The position numbers and the translations under genes are program-made. Positions 1-7,377 of a stretch of 54,618 nt of DNA are shown piece after piece. Every line of letters starts with the position of its first letter. The stretch's first letter is position 1. The stretch spans positions 1 through 54,618 of the forward strand of contig NZ_JAJBMO010000028.1 of assembly GCF_020537505.1 (NCBI RefSeq), read 5' to 3'. The notes under the pieces are model-generated. The model was not told the origin of the DNA, made no database searches, and saw only the letters and a program-made list of their open reading frames with translations. This DNA is from Blautia glucerasea (GTDB lineage: Bacteria; Bacillota; Clostridia; Lachnospirales; Lachnospiraceae).

Positions 1-54
1 ACGGAAAACCGTTGCTCGTGCGCAGACTTTTTACCGTCTGCGAACGAGTCGCAC
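1..54 (-). mobile_element. 5' end of a probable group II intron interrupting traG
   Basis: On the minus strand the traG reading frame follows the family until GEDFWV and then loses all likeness to it. At that exact point the sequence reads GTGCGAC, matching the group II intron 5' consensus GUGYG. It continues into a strong stem (CTCGTTCGCAGAC paired with GTCTGCGCACGAG, loop near 30), as expected for the start of intron domain I. The next exon codon would be completed as Lys, the usual residue after FWV. Only the first 54 bases are in the window, so the reverse transcriptase and 3' end cannot be seen. Another inserted element or an assembly join is possible. Confidence 0.55.
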
Positions 55-1015
55 TTACCCAAAAATCCTCACCTGATTGCTGCCCTTCACCTTTGGTATT
101 AGCAATAATGGTTGTTACCAGTTTTAGAATATCTTTTTCACTGCGGATATATACAAATGGATTATAGTGCATGGATTTTTTGAAGTTAATTGTATTCAAA
201 ACTTTGATTTTATACGGTTCGTATATAACTTTTCCCTCTTTGTCTCGCACGATTTTTCCATTCTCATCCGTCATTGGACTGCCTTTTGCCAGCATACTGC
301 CAACTTCCAAAAGCACAGTTCCCTTCGGATCAGTAATCACATAAGAGCTGTGCATCTGCATAATGTTAGGCTTTACAAAAAATCTGGTTTTTCCAGAACC
401 AGAACCGCCAATTACCAGAATATTTTTATTCCTGGCGTATTTCGGATTCTTTGGTCTGCTTGACATAGTAAGACTCTCTGTTTCTGTGAGAATAATATTA
501 TTTTCAAATTCAGGATCAGCATATGGTTGTATATCTTTTTCTGTTCCCCATCTGGCAGAACCATACTCCACACCCAGCCGATATTTCCTGGCATTTTTCG
601 TGCGGTAAATAATAATAAGCTTTACAGCCACGCCTCCTGTAATTCCCCAAAACAGATCCATATGATTCAAGCTTGGCCAGAGATCCCGAAATGCTAGTTC
701 AAAATAAGTAATAGTGTTCATAAATTTATCCCAGGAAGTTGCTCCGGTGTTTACCCGATACAGCCAGGCAATCTTATTGAAAAAATAAGCAAACATCAGA
801 TAGGGGAAATTAGCTAAAAACAGCTTTTTCTGATCTGCCCTCTTCAATTCACTTGCCTTATCCGTAATCTGATTTTTCACATCCGCAAGAATTTTTCCTG
901 GGATACTCTCTGAAGAAAAAAAAGCTTTTCCAGATATTTTTCTCTTTTTCGGAGAGCCTCTGATATGCTGAACTTTTCCTCTTTTCTTCTTATGCTGCTT
1001 TTTTTTCTCCGTCAT
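55..1015 (-). CDS. traG: VirD4/TraG-family conjugation coupling protein, N-terminal exon (partial)
   Basis: This is the coupling ATPase that links the relaxosome to the type IV secretion channel at the membrane. About 320 residues are present: a basic N terminus, two hydrophobic segments (about 63-85 and 118-137), then VEYGSARW and a Walker A motif GGSGSGKT near residue 205, followed by SYVITDPKG and ANTKGEGQQSGEDFW, all typical of TraG/VirD4. The ATG at 1015 overlaps the pcfB stop (ATGA), so the two are translationally coupled. The frame is broken at 55 by a putative group II intron and runs off the window, so the Walker B and C-terminal parts are not visible. Confidence 0.85.
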
Positions 1016-1494
1016 AAACTCTGCCCTCTGTCTTTCTGCTGTTCTCTTGCTCGTTCTCTGTTCTTTCCTTTAGACACAGCATCCTTAAAGTGCATAAGTT
1101 TTTTCATAATAGATGGTTTATCCTTTTTATTCATCTGTACACCCAAATATTTCTTAAATGCCAGATTCATCATTTCTGTATCCTGCCCTTTAAAGAACAC
1201 ATAGTAAGTCGGTGGCTTGGTCGAACTGTCTTTTTTCAAGGCAAAATCTAAGCGGTATTTCTTCGCCACACGCTCAAAAGACTTGATATTTCCATCTGTG
1301 ATTTCAATATTGGATAAACCAGAACCCTGGCTTTTCAGTTCTTTGTATGACTGTTTTCCAACCTTGTAAGGATTCTTTCCCTTTTGCTTCTGTCCTGACA
1401 GATACTTCCGCAGCATATTTTTTAACACGTCGGCAGTCACTCTTGCAGTTTTAACCGACAATGCGATTGTTTTCTGTGTAACTTCTTCCTGCAA
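1012..1494 (-). CDS. pcfB: PcfB-like conjugation accessory protein (DUF3801-like)
   Basis: This 160-residue protein resembles PcfB/DUF3801 proteins, which lie just before the TraG/VirD4 coupling protein in Gram-positive conjugative elements and are thought to act at the relaxosome-coupling protein interface. Visible hallmarks are the N-terminal TARVTADVLKNMLRKYL, the central GLSNIEIT, YYVFFKGQD, and a basic C-terminal tail rich in Lys/Arg/Gln. The start is TTG at 1494, chosen because a strong AGGAGG lies about 8 bases upstream and no in-frame ATG fits. The stop overlaps the traG ATG. A 25-bp palindrome (1586-1610) and a possible 12-codon leader ORF (1528-1566) lie upstream. Confidence 0.8.
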   Translation of the reverse strand: MQEEVTQKTIALSVKTARVTADVLKNMLRKYLSGQKQKGKNPYKVGKQSYKELKSQGSGLSNIEITDGNIKSFERVAKKYRLDFALKKDSSTKPPTYYVFFKGQDTEMMNLAFKKYLGVQMNKKDKPSIMKKLMHFKDAVSKGKNRERAREQQKDRGQSL

Positions 1495-1585
1495 TTTGCA
1501 CGCCTCCTTTCGATTCCGATCAGCAAATTATGGTGGAACTAACAGATGGGGGAGATATATTTTCATTGGAATTTGGCTCCTTTCC

Positions 1586-1610
1586 ACTTCCCGACAAATT
1601 GTCGAGAAGT
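1586..1610. promoter_or_regulatory. 25-bp near-palindromic operator upstream of pcfB-traG
   Basis: The core CGACAAATTGTCG is flanked by ACTTC and GAAGT arms. The identical 25-bp sequence occurs in inverse orientation at 3573-3597, directly before the HTH repressor start. A perfectly repeated, nearly symmetric 25-mer at the head of the transfer genes and at the regulator itself is best read as the repressor's binding site. Binding is inferred. Confidence 0.7.
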
Positions 1611-1623
1611 ACTCTTTAAAATA

Positions 1624-1670
1624 TAAAAAGCCGGCTGATTCCAATTTCTAATAAAATGGACCAACCGGCT
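1624..1670 (-). terminator. Rho-independent terminator after the HEPN-like gene
   Basis: On the minus strand AGCCGGTTGGTCCATTT pairs (with G-U pairs) with AATTGGAATCAGCCGGCT and is followed by TTTTTATATTTT. It lies about 10 bases after the stop of the gene at 1680-2396 and separates it from the pcfB-traG transcript. Confidence 0.75.
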
Positions 1671-1679
1671 ACAAATTCT

Positions 1680-2396
1680 CTATTTCGTTTTTTCATTAAT
1701 AAGCTGTTTTTTTATGAATACCAGCATTGAAATGAACTCAACTAACAACTCATATGCACTATGTATATCATCCGTTCCATATTCAACAATTCCATTATGC
1801 AGAATATTATTTCTAAACGGAATTCTTTTATCAATTTCCTTTGTATAAGCGTCAGTATTTGCAAACACTACATATGTAATTCCCATAACGTAAAGTTTTC
1901 CCACACTCTCAGAAGACATTCCCTCATTTTCATCTATAGACATTCGTTTTACTATTTGTTTCACTTTTGAATAAGGCTGTTTCGTGTAATTTAAAGTATT
2001 ATATATTAACGGTTCTATATGTGATAACAATATTACTAATTTTTCACGTTCACTTATGGACGGATTGCTTATAATACTTTTTATATAACAATGTAATTTA
2101 TTTTCTTGCTCATAATACTCCATAAGTTCTTCTTCCGCATCTTCTTTATCAATAAGCCCATAACTGTCTACCAACCACCAGACATCTTCATAATTCAAAT
2201 CATAATTACTTAGTTTTTGAACGTTTGCAAAAAGTTGCGTATTCTTAACATCATCTGGTATATTTTTTAAAAATTCTGTCAAACTTCCAAATAAAGTATC
2301 TGGTATATTTTGTGAGAAACGACTTATTTTTTTTGAAAACTCAAGTAACACATCACCCAATTTATCTGTATCTATAAAATGATCTTCTTTATTCAT
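1680..2396 (-). CDS. HEPN-like protein of unknown function
   Basis: I do not recognise a named family for this 238-residue acidic, mainly helical protein. Near its C terminus RNNILHNG contains an R-x4-H pattern (Arg195, His200), the catalytic signature of HEPN-fold ribonucleases found in toxins, Abi and defence proteins. A start at ATG 2396 is supported by GAGGGAGGG just upstream. The gene stands alone: its own terminator follows, and no obvious MNT antitoxin partner adjoins it. It is visibly richer in A+T than the neighbouring parA/repA genes, which suggests recent acquisition as cargo. A phage-defence or abortive-infection role is inference from one motif and the location. Confidence 0.55.
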   Translation of the reverse strand: MNKEDHFIDTDKLGDVLLEFSKKISRFSQNIPDTLFGSLTEFLKNIPDDVKNTQLFANVQKLSNYDLNYEDVWWLVDSYGLIDKEDAEEELMEYYEQENKLHCYIKSIISNPSISEREKLVILLSHIEPLIYNTLNYTKQPYSKVKQIVKRMSIDENEGMSSESVGKLYVMGITYVVFANTDAYTKEIDKRIPFRNNILHNGIVEYGTDDIHSAYELLVEFISMLVFIKKQLINEKTK

Positions 2397-2456
2397 CAGA
2401 CCCTCCCTCTACTTATTTGTCAATTTATTTTATTATAACCAATCATACTTATTCTG

Positions 2457-3263
2457 TCATTTATTTCTTAAACTCAGTAATAAATATACAGTACTGAATT
2501 GCACATACAACTTTCCTTCTTCCCAATCCATCTGATCCATCAGTAAACACTGAAATAATACATCTACATCCTGCAATTTATAAATCCGATTGCACGTTTC
2601 TGACAAACCTTTTAATTCTGGGACCTCTTGCATTGCGTTTCGCCTGTGCATAAGGCATTGCAGATATAATGCTTCCAGATGTTTCTGACTGAAAATAAGT
2701 GCTGTGATATCCTGTTCATTAACAGTACATTTACGTTTTTCTAACTCTTCCCGGGAAATATCCAGAAAACACCGGATATTTTCGACATATACATCACCAT
2801 CAAATGTTGGATGCTTTTTCTTAATCCATCGTTTCGCCGCTACCTCCATATTCTTTCTGTCTCGATCAGATCTGGCACTACGGAAATTCAGCCTTTTGCC
2901 CATTTCTGCATAGATATTACTTTTCACCTGCCGATCTGTCAAAGCTGCGTATTCTTCATTGCGAAAAAAATAATCTAAAAGTTGGTTCATCTTAGCCTGA
3001 CTATCTACCAAATGATAACATTCCTCGGAAAACCCCAAACCCGCAAATGCAACTGGCGCACTTCCTTTTTTGATTTCTTTTTCAATCACTCTCAAAATGT
3101 CTCTCTTTGATTCCATTTCTTGCTTTCCTTTCTCTTCTTCAATTTTCTGATTCTGTTCACAGATCATCAATAAGTTTTCATCTGCTCTTTTCGCTGTCAG
3201 TGTTAATGAATAACAAACCAAAACCAGAAACAGTGATATCAATGCACTTCCTACACCAATCAT
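2457..3263 (-). CDS. Membrane-anchored protein of unknown function
   Basis: The start at ATG 3263 (268 residues) is chosen because GGAGGGGG precedes it and the ATG overlaps the stop of the HTH gene (ATGA). The frame stays open further upstream but without a comparable site. The N terminus is one membrane helix (MIGVGSALISLFLVLVCY), followed by a charged, probably coiled-coil stretch (EEEKGKQEMESKRD) and a helical soluble domain of about 190 residues rich in Arg, Lys and Glu with several Cys. No family is recognised. Tight coupling to the repressor suggests it is made together with the regulator, perhaps as a maintenance or sensing partner. That role is inference. Confidence 0.6.
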   Translation of the reverse strand: MIGVGSALISLFLVLVCYSLTLTAKRADENLLMICEQNQKIEEEKGKQEMESKRDILRVIEKEIKKGSAPVAFAGLGFSEECYHLVDSQAKMNQLLDYFFRNEEYAALTDRQVKSNIYAEMGKRLNFRSARSDRDRKNMEVAAKRWIKKKHPTFDGDVYVENIRCFLDISREELEKRKCTVNEQDITALIFSQKHLEALYLQCLMHRRNAMQEVPELKGLSETCNRIYKLQDVDVLFQCLLMDQMDWEEGKLYVQFSTVYLLLSLRNK

Positions 3264-3565
3264 AAAAACTTTTCCCCCTCCAATACATGAAGCAATCCGT
3301 CCCACTTAAAAAACGGACTGATTTTTTTCAGCATAGCAATCAAGTCCGCTTCATTTTCTATTTCAATATCCAAAAATTCTATTACACTAATTTCAAGTCC
3401 ATCCGCAATTTTCTTTAATTGTTCTACTTTCGGCTTTCGTATGCCTATTTCATACTTCCGAATTGTATTCACATTAATTCCTGTTCGTTCTGCAAGCAGC
3501 TCCTGCGATAGCCCTCTCTGTTTCCGAAAATAACGAATCTTTTCATTTATCTCCATGTCTTTCAT
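3260..3565 (-). CDS. XRE-family HTH transcriptional regulator
   Basis: This is a Cro/cI-type repressor of about 101 residues. A helix-turn-helix fills the N-terminal 60 residues (KIRYFRKQRGLSQELLAERTG, then NVNTIRKYEIGIRKPKVEQL), with a short C-terminal helical tail. The frame extends upstream to 3667, but the domain begins just after ATG 3565, where GAGAAG gives a modest ribosome site. A 25-bp palindrome (3573-3597) covers that ribosome site, and an identical copy sits before pcfB-traG. Autoregulation and repression of transfer genes are therefore likely. It overlaps the small membrane gene upstream and the membrane-protein gene downstream. Confidence 0.85.
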   Translation of the reverse strand: MKDMEINEKIRYFRKQRGLSQELLAERTGINVNTIRKYEIGIRKPKVEQLKKIADGLEISVIEFLDIEIENEADLIAMLKKISPFFKWDGLLHVLEGEKFL

Positions 3566-3737
3566 TTGTTGAACTTCTCGACAATTTGTCGGGAAGTTGT
3601 TCCCTTTCCCAGTTTTCTTTTCCTTCATATCCATACATAGATATTTCCTCATCCAATAGCCTTGCAACCATAAAGCAACAAGACAGCAAAAACAAAAGCA
3701 CTATTCCTGCCATAATAATAATTATCAAATCAATCAC
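3543..3737 (-). CDS. Small single-pass membrane protein
   Basis: This 64-residue protein starts at GTG 3737, with AGGAG about 9 bases upstream. Residues 2-25 (IDLIIIIMAGIVLLFLLSCC) form one membrane helix, followed by a charged cytoplasmic or external tail. Its 3' end overlaps the start of the HTH gene by about 23 bases, and the repressor's putative operator lies inside its coding sequence. No family is recognised. The good ribosome site and gapless packing argue that it is real and co-expressed with the regulator. Confidence 0.55.
   Translation of the reverse strand: MIDLIIIIMAGIVLLFLLSCCFMVARLLDEEISMYGYEGKENWEREQLPDKLSRSSTNERHGDK
3573..3597. promoter_or_regulatory. 25-bp near-palindromic operator at the HTH regulator start
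   Basis: This is the inverse copy of the 1586-1610 sequence, identical over 25 bases, with core CGACAATTTGTCG on the plus strand. It ends 8 bases before the regulator's ATG and overlaps the ribosome site, so a bound repressor would block its own expression. Inferred from symmetry and duplication. Confidence 0.7.
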
Positions 3738-3765
3738 ATCTCATTCTCCTATGTAAGCGGTACAG

Positions 3766-3793
3766 AAAAAGCAGCCTTGACAGACTGCTTTTT
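3766..3793 (-). terminator. Terminator after the 95-residue ORF
   Basis: The stem AAAAAGCAG/CTGCTTTTT has an 11-base loop, with U-tracts on both strands. It sits directly after the stop of the gene at 3797-4084 and separates the replication operon from the regulator trio. Confidence 0.75.
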
Positions 3794-3796
3794 CAA

Positions 3797-4084
3797 TCAC
3801 CATATTCTATTTTTGTTCTCATGTAAAAAGGCTTCCGAAATTGTGCGAATCCCAAACGCTAATCCATCTATGTAAGCGTCTCTCTGTTCTGTTTGTTTAA
3901 GATTTAAAGTATATTCCTTGTAATCCTCAAACATTGCCTGCAGATCCGGACTCATTAGACTTATCATTTCCTTTTCTAATGTTTCACACAGTTCCTTTGT
4001 CTCTTCATAACTTTTACTTTGTGTCTCACATTGATTCATTGGATAAATGCTATAATACAATTTTTCCAGTTGCTTTTCGCTCAT
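3797..4084 (-). CDS. Small conserved-looking helical protein (DUF6809-like)
   Basis: This 95-residue protein begins MSEKQLEKLYY and is strongly helical and acidic. Its C-terminal YIDGLAFGIRTISEAF resembles short DUF6809-type proteins common in Firmicute mobile elements. The function is unknown. It overlaps the preceding membrane-protein gene by 35 bases and is followed at once by a terminator, so it is probably the last gene of the parA-parB-repA transcript. The family assignment is from memory of the pattern. Confidence 0.55.
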   Translation of the reverse strand: MSEKQLEKLYYSIYPMNQCETQSKSYEETKELCETLEKEMISLMSPDLQAMFEDYKEYTLNLKQTEQRDAYIDGLAFGIRTISEAFLHENKNRIW

Positions 4085-4436
4085 TTTTGATCACCATTTC
4101 TTTCAGTCTTTTTATGATCCATATAATTCCAGAAATGCCGTTTTTTAGCAAAATGCCTGCTACAGCTAATAATCTCCAGGCAAGAACCCCTATTCCAATC
4201 AAACTTCCTACCATCAGTTTAAGTACCACCAAACCAAGCATTTCCCCTGTCCCCACATTTCTTGGAACGACCAACAAAAACATTTTCTGGATTCCGAAAG
4301 GTATTCCCACAAAAAGCAATAATTTTCTCCAGTCTAATATTTCACCATTCATGCACATAGGGTGAACAATTAAGCAGATAATCATAGCTATTGCACCAGG
4401 AATTATCAATTTTGTTATAATTTCTTTTCCTCTCAT
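4050..4436 (-). CDS. Small multi-pass membrane protein of mobile-element type
   Basis: This 128-residue hydrophobic protein has three or four membrane helices (around residues 10-28, 38-58, 65-88 and 88-108) and a basic C terminus. The motif GAIAMIICLIVHPMC and the phrase FVGIPFGIQKMF resemble small proteins that sit next to repA in Lachnospiraceae conjugative elements. The ATG at 4436 overlaps the repA stop (ATGA), with GGAGGTGG upstream, so it is translationally coupled to RepA. The function is unknown. A membrane role in transfer or replication is only a guess. Confidence 0.6.
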   Translation of the reverse strand: MRGKEIITKLIIPGAIAMIICLIVHPMCMNGEILDWRKLLLFVGIPFGIQKMFLLVVPRNVGTGEMLGLVVLKLMVGSLIGIGVLAWRLLAVAGILLKNGISGIIWIIKRLKEMVIKNERKATGKIVL

Positions 4437-5500
4437 ATGCCACCTCCGTACATATCATGATTTACTTTTGCCTGGTAATAATTGCCTATTGTCGTTATTG
4501 AATTCATAAGACAGGTAAGCAAGTACGCTTTTATGTTCTTTACTTCCCTGGTATTCTCATGCAGACAGTCAAGTACATACTCTATGTGGCTTTCTTCCAG
4601 CAACAATAATCTGCTTTTTACGAACTGATATGGGTATTTCACTCCACTGATCGTAATATTCTCCCGTTCTATGCTGATTGTTTCCACAATTAGTGCCACA
4701 ATTTCATCCAACTGTTGCTGTTCCCCTAGTCTGCATCGTTGTACAAGACAGTCATATTCAATATTTCTTTTTACAAGTGCAGTATTCATCTGGAATAACT
4801 CCATCTCTTCCATCAAATCCATTGACTGCTGTTCGGAAGAATCTGAAAGATTGATAAGATCAGTATTACTTCTGTCAGTATTACTAATATCAGTATAATT
4901 ATAATTAGTATTATTAGGGTCGGTTTTTCCGACTTCTGTACTTCGGTTTTTCCGAACTCTTGACTTCGATTTTTCCGACTTCCAGACTTCGGTTTTTCCG
5001 AACTCTTGACTTCGACTTTCCAGAACTCCAGACTTCGGTTTTTCCGAACTCTTGACTTCGGCTTTTCCGACTTCTTGACTTCGGTTATTATTCTCTGCTG
5101 AATCTAATACTTTTTCTTTTCTATATACAAAGCTCTTTACATAAATAATTGTTGGTTTTCCCAATCCTCTCTTTACTCTTTCAATCAAACCAATTCCTTT
5201 ATCAGTATCTAATTCTGCAAGAATTTTCACACCTTTGTCTTTTCCGCAATTCATATATTCCATCACTTGTTCCAATGTAAATATGATATAAACTTTCCCC
5301 TCATTGTCCACCCAATTATTTCTGATAGACAAAGCCATTCTGTCCAGCATCAGCCCATAAAGAACCTTTGCATCGCTGGACAGATTACGGAAATATTCAT
5401 CTGTGAATAATACTTTGGGAATACGGTAAAAAGCAAACTGTTCCGATTCATAATCGTGAAAATAACCAAACTCTATTTTTGTGCTTTCGGATTTTGCCAT
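4433..5500 (-). CDS. repA: RepA_N-type replication initiator protein
   Basis: This is the replication initiator of RepA_N plasmids and related integrative elements. The N-terminal domain (residues 1-130) has the typical FYRIPKVLFTDEYFRNLSSDAKVLYGLMLDRM and winged-helix-like sequence. A repetitive Ser/Lys/Glu linker (about 140-215) follows, then a C-terminal domain ending in a conserved helical segment (VKNIKAYLLTCLMNSI). The start at ATG 5500 is set by GGAGGG upstream; the frame itself opens earlier. The linker is encoded by 23-bp tandem repeats, and RepA_N origins are known to lie inside the rep gene. It follows parB by 22 bases. The protein is 355 residues. Confidence 0.9.
   Translation of the reverse strand: MAKSESTKIEFGYFHDYESEQFAFYRIPKVLFTDEYFRNLSSDAKVLYGLMLDRMALSIRNNWVDNEGKVYIIFTLEQVMEYMNCGKDKGVKILAELDTDKGIGLIERVKRGLGKPTIIYVKSFVYRKEKVLDSAENNNRSQEVGKAEVKSSEKPKSGVLESRSQEFGKTEVWKSEKSKSRVRKNRSTEVGKTDPNNTNYNYTDISNTDRSNTDLINLSDSSEQQSMDLMEEMELFQMNTALVKRNIEYDCLVQRCRLGEQQQLDEIVALIVETISIERENITISGVKYPYQFVKSRLLLLEESHIEYVLDCLHENTREVKNIKAYLLTCLMNSITTIGNYYQAKVNHDMYGGGI
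4919..5090. repeat. 23-bp tandem repeat array inside repA (candidate iterons/oriV)
   Basis: Six full 23-bp units run from 4941 to 5078, with degenerate partial units at each side. Units 1, 3 and 5 are identical (CTTCGGTTTTTCCGAACTCT plus TGA); units 2, 4 and 6 vary, giving a 46-bp higher-order period. Since 23 is not a multiple of 3, the array is read in all three frames, giving alternating SEKxKS, RSxE(F/V)GK and GKxEV peptides. An AT-rich stretch (4861-4918) adjoins it, as at iteron-type origins. Confidence 0.8.
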
Positions 5501-5522
5501 TTTGCTTTCCCTCCTTCCCTCG

Positions 5523-6410
5523 TTATTGGCTTTTCTTCCAGTTATCAAGCAGTTCATAGATAACCTGTTCAATCTGTTCTCTGTTATATTCCTTTGGGAA
5601 ATACTTTCGTATTTTCTTTTCAGTTAAAGTAACTTTTCCTGTCTCTGTTTTCTTTTCATTCAGAATAAGCTGTACCGCTAATTCTGTCAGATTACCTTCA
5701 TCGCTGTATTGCTTCAGTTTTGTTGCCATTGAACCTGTAACAGAGCTTGCTCCAGACACTATGCAGTCTTTCACCCAAATCTGCTCCATTTCTGATAAAT
5801 AGGTTAATGAAACACCTACTGTAAAATTAATCTTTCCTTCATCCAACAATTTCAGCAATTCCGGAATAAGACAGGTCAAGCGTATGTAACGCTGAACGGT
5901 TCTTCCACTGTCACCTGCAGCCTGTCCAACCAGATCTGCACTGTCAACAGAAACTGCGTTTTCCTCTTTTATGCCTTGATGTTTTACTGCATCCATCTTC
6001 ATCTTATAAGCATATGCCTTTTCGCTTGGAAGCAAATTTTCTCTCTGTATATTAGAATCCACCATAACGATTACGGCTTCATCATCGGTATAGTTCCGTA
6101 TGAGTACTGGCATTTTACTTTTTCCAGCCAGTTCGCAACCACGTTTTCTCCTGTGACCAGCAATCAGTTCATATCCTCCCTCTGCGCGAGGACGTACCAA
6201 TGCAGGATTTAAGATGCCATAATTCTTGATACTTTCTACTGTTTCAGCCATTTTTTCATCATCATTTACATGAAATGGATGATTTCTAAAAGGATGTAAC
6301 TCATTTAATGGCACTTCAACAATCTGATTAAGAGTATTCTGTTCGGCTTCATTGATTCCAAGCAATTCATCATAAGAAGTAAGCTGAATTTCTTTCTTGG
6401 GTTTACGCAT
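5523..6410 (-). CDS. parB: ParB/Spo0J-family partition protein
   Basis: This is the centromere-binding protein of the ParAB partition system. The N-terminal ParB/Srx domain (residues 28-125) shows the hallmark ELIAGHRRKRGCELAG and the downstream DNIQREN-type motif (DSNIQRENLLPSEKAYAY), which contacts CTP and DNA. A helix-turn-helix region (about 150-200, SVDSADLVGQAAGDSGRTVQRY) follows. It is 295 residues and overlaps parA by 8 bases, so it is coupled to it. Together with ParA and RepA it implies a stage with autonomous replication and segregation. No parS site was identified by eye. Confidence 0.92.
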   Translation of the reverse strand: MRKPKKEIQLTSYDELLGINEAEQNTLNQIVEVPLNELHPFRNHPFHVNDDEKMAETVESIKNYGILNPALVRPRAEGGYELIAGHRRKRGCELAGKSKMPVLIRNYTDDEAVIVMVDSNIQRENLLPSEKAYAYKMKMDAVKHQGIKEENAVSVDSADLVGQAAGDSGRTVQRYIRLTCLIPELLKLLDEGKINFTVGVSLTYLSEMEQIWVKDCIVSGASSVTGSMATKLKQYSDEGNLTELAVQLILNEKKTETGKVTLTEKKIRKYFPKEYNREQIEQVIYELLDNWKKSQ

Positions 6411-7179
6411 GATTCAGCACCTCCTGGACAAGTGCCTGATAACTGTACGCACCTTTTCCTTTTGCATAATAAGAAAAAATACTGACACCTTCTGATGCAG
6501 TTTCGGCAAGAGCTTCTGTTCTTGGAATCGTCTGATCAAAAATTCTGACCTCTGCTCCATAAGCATCCCGTACTGCCTGCTTGTTCCTCTTTGAGTTGTT
6601 ATAATGACAGCTGTCCATTGTAAACAAAATGCCTTCAATCTGTAAATCAGGATTGAATCTCTGATGAATCCCTTTCACAACTTTCAGCAATTCCATAAGA
6701 CCATCTGCCGCATAATATTGTGGCTGTACCGGAATCAGCACACTGTCAGCTGCAGTGAGGGCATTGATTGTCAACATTCCCAATGAGGGCATACAGTCAA
6801 TTAAGATATAATCATAGTCCTGCTTCAAAAGTTCCAAATACTCCTTTAAGACTTTTTCTCTGTCCTCTACCGTAAACAATGACATATCCATTCCCGAAAG
6901 AAGTTTATTAGATGGAATCACATCTATTCCTTCTGCATGATGTAAAACGGCCTCCTTGGGATCAAACTCTAATCCCATGATAATATTTTCCATCATTGTT
7001 TTCAGTGTCACTCTCAAATTCTTTGGAAATCCAAGCCCCATTGTCAAATGCCCCTGTGGATCTGCGTCAACCAGTGCAACTTTCTTTCCTTCCTTGGCCA
7101 GTCCTACTCCAAGATTGATAGTGGTAGTGGTCTTTGCCACTCCACCTTTCTGATTTGCGATTGCGATTACTCTGCACAT
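6403..7179 (-). CDS. parA: ParA-family partition ATPase
   Basis: This is a Walker-type ATPase that drives segregation of the element with ParB. The deviant Walker A KGGVAKTTTTINLG lies at residues 11-24, the A' motif VDADPQG at about 38, and the Walker B region LIDCMPSLG at about 126. The 258-residue length is standard. The ATG at 7179 is preceded by AGGAGG overlapping the stop of the small gene upstream. It forms an operon with parB and repA on the minus strand. Confidence 0.93.
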   Translation of the reverse strand: MCRVIAIANQKGGVAKTTTTINLGVGLAKEGKKVALVDADPQGHLTMGLGFPKNLRVTLKTMMENIIMGLEFDPKEAVLHHAEGIDVIPSNKLLSGMDMSLFTVEDREKVLKEYLELLKQDYDYILIDCMPSLGMLTINALTAADSVLIPVQPQYYAADGLMELLKVVKGIHQRFNPDLQIEGILFTMDSCHYNNSKRNKQAVRDAYGAEVRIFDQTIPRTEALAETASEGVSIFSYYAKGKGAYSYQALVQEVLNHA

Positions 7180-7190
7180 AACTTTTCCTC

Positions 7191-7358
7191 CTAATGTCTG
7201 ATTCTTTCGACGTCTACATACACACGAAAATATTTGTTTGTCCCCTTATTTGCATAAGGCTCTGATATACTTAAAATTTCAAAGTTACTATTCTTTTCCA
7301 ATATTTTTCGAAACCATTTCAGTTCATTTGTTGTTCCCTGTAATCTGATTTTCAGCAT
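7191..7358 (-). CDS. Small DUF3970-like protein
   Basis: This 55-residue gene begins MLKIRLQGTTNELKWF and ends KYFRVYVDVERIRH. The alternating beta/helix pattern with a KYFRVYV strand matches short DUF3970-type proteins encoded beside parA in Firmicute mobile elements. The ATG at 7358 has GGAGG about 9 bases upstream, and the stop TAG at 7191 overlaps the parA ribosome site. The function is unknown; co-expression with the partition genes is evident. Confidence 0.65.
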   Translation of the reverse strand: MLKIRLQGTTNELKWFRKILEKNSNFEILSISEPYANKGTNKYFRVYVDVERIRH

Positions 7359-7377
7359 TTTTGACCTCCAATCATTT

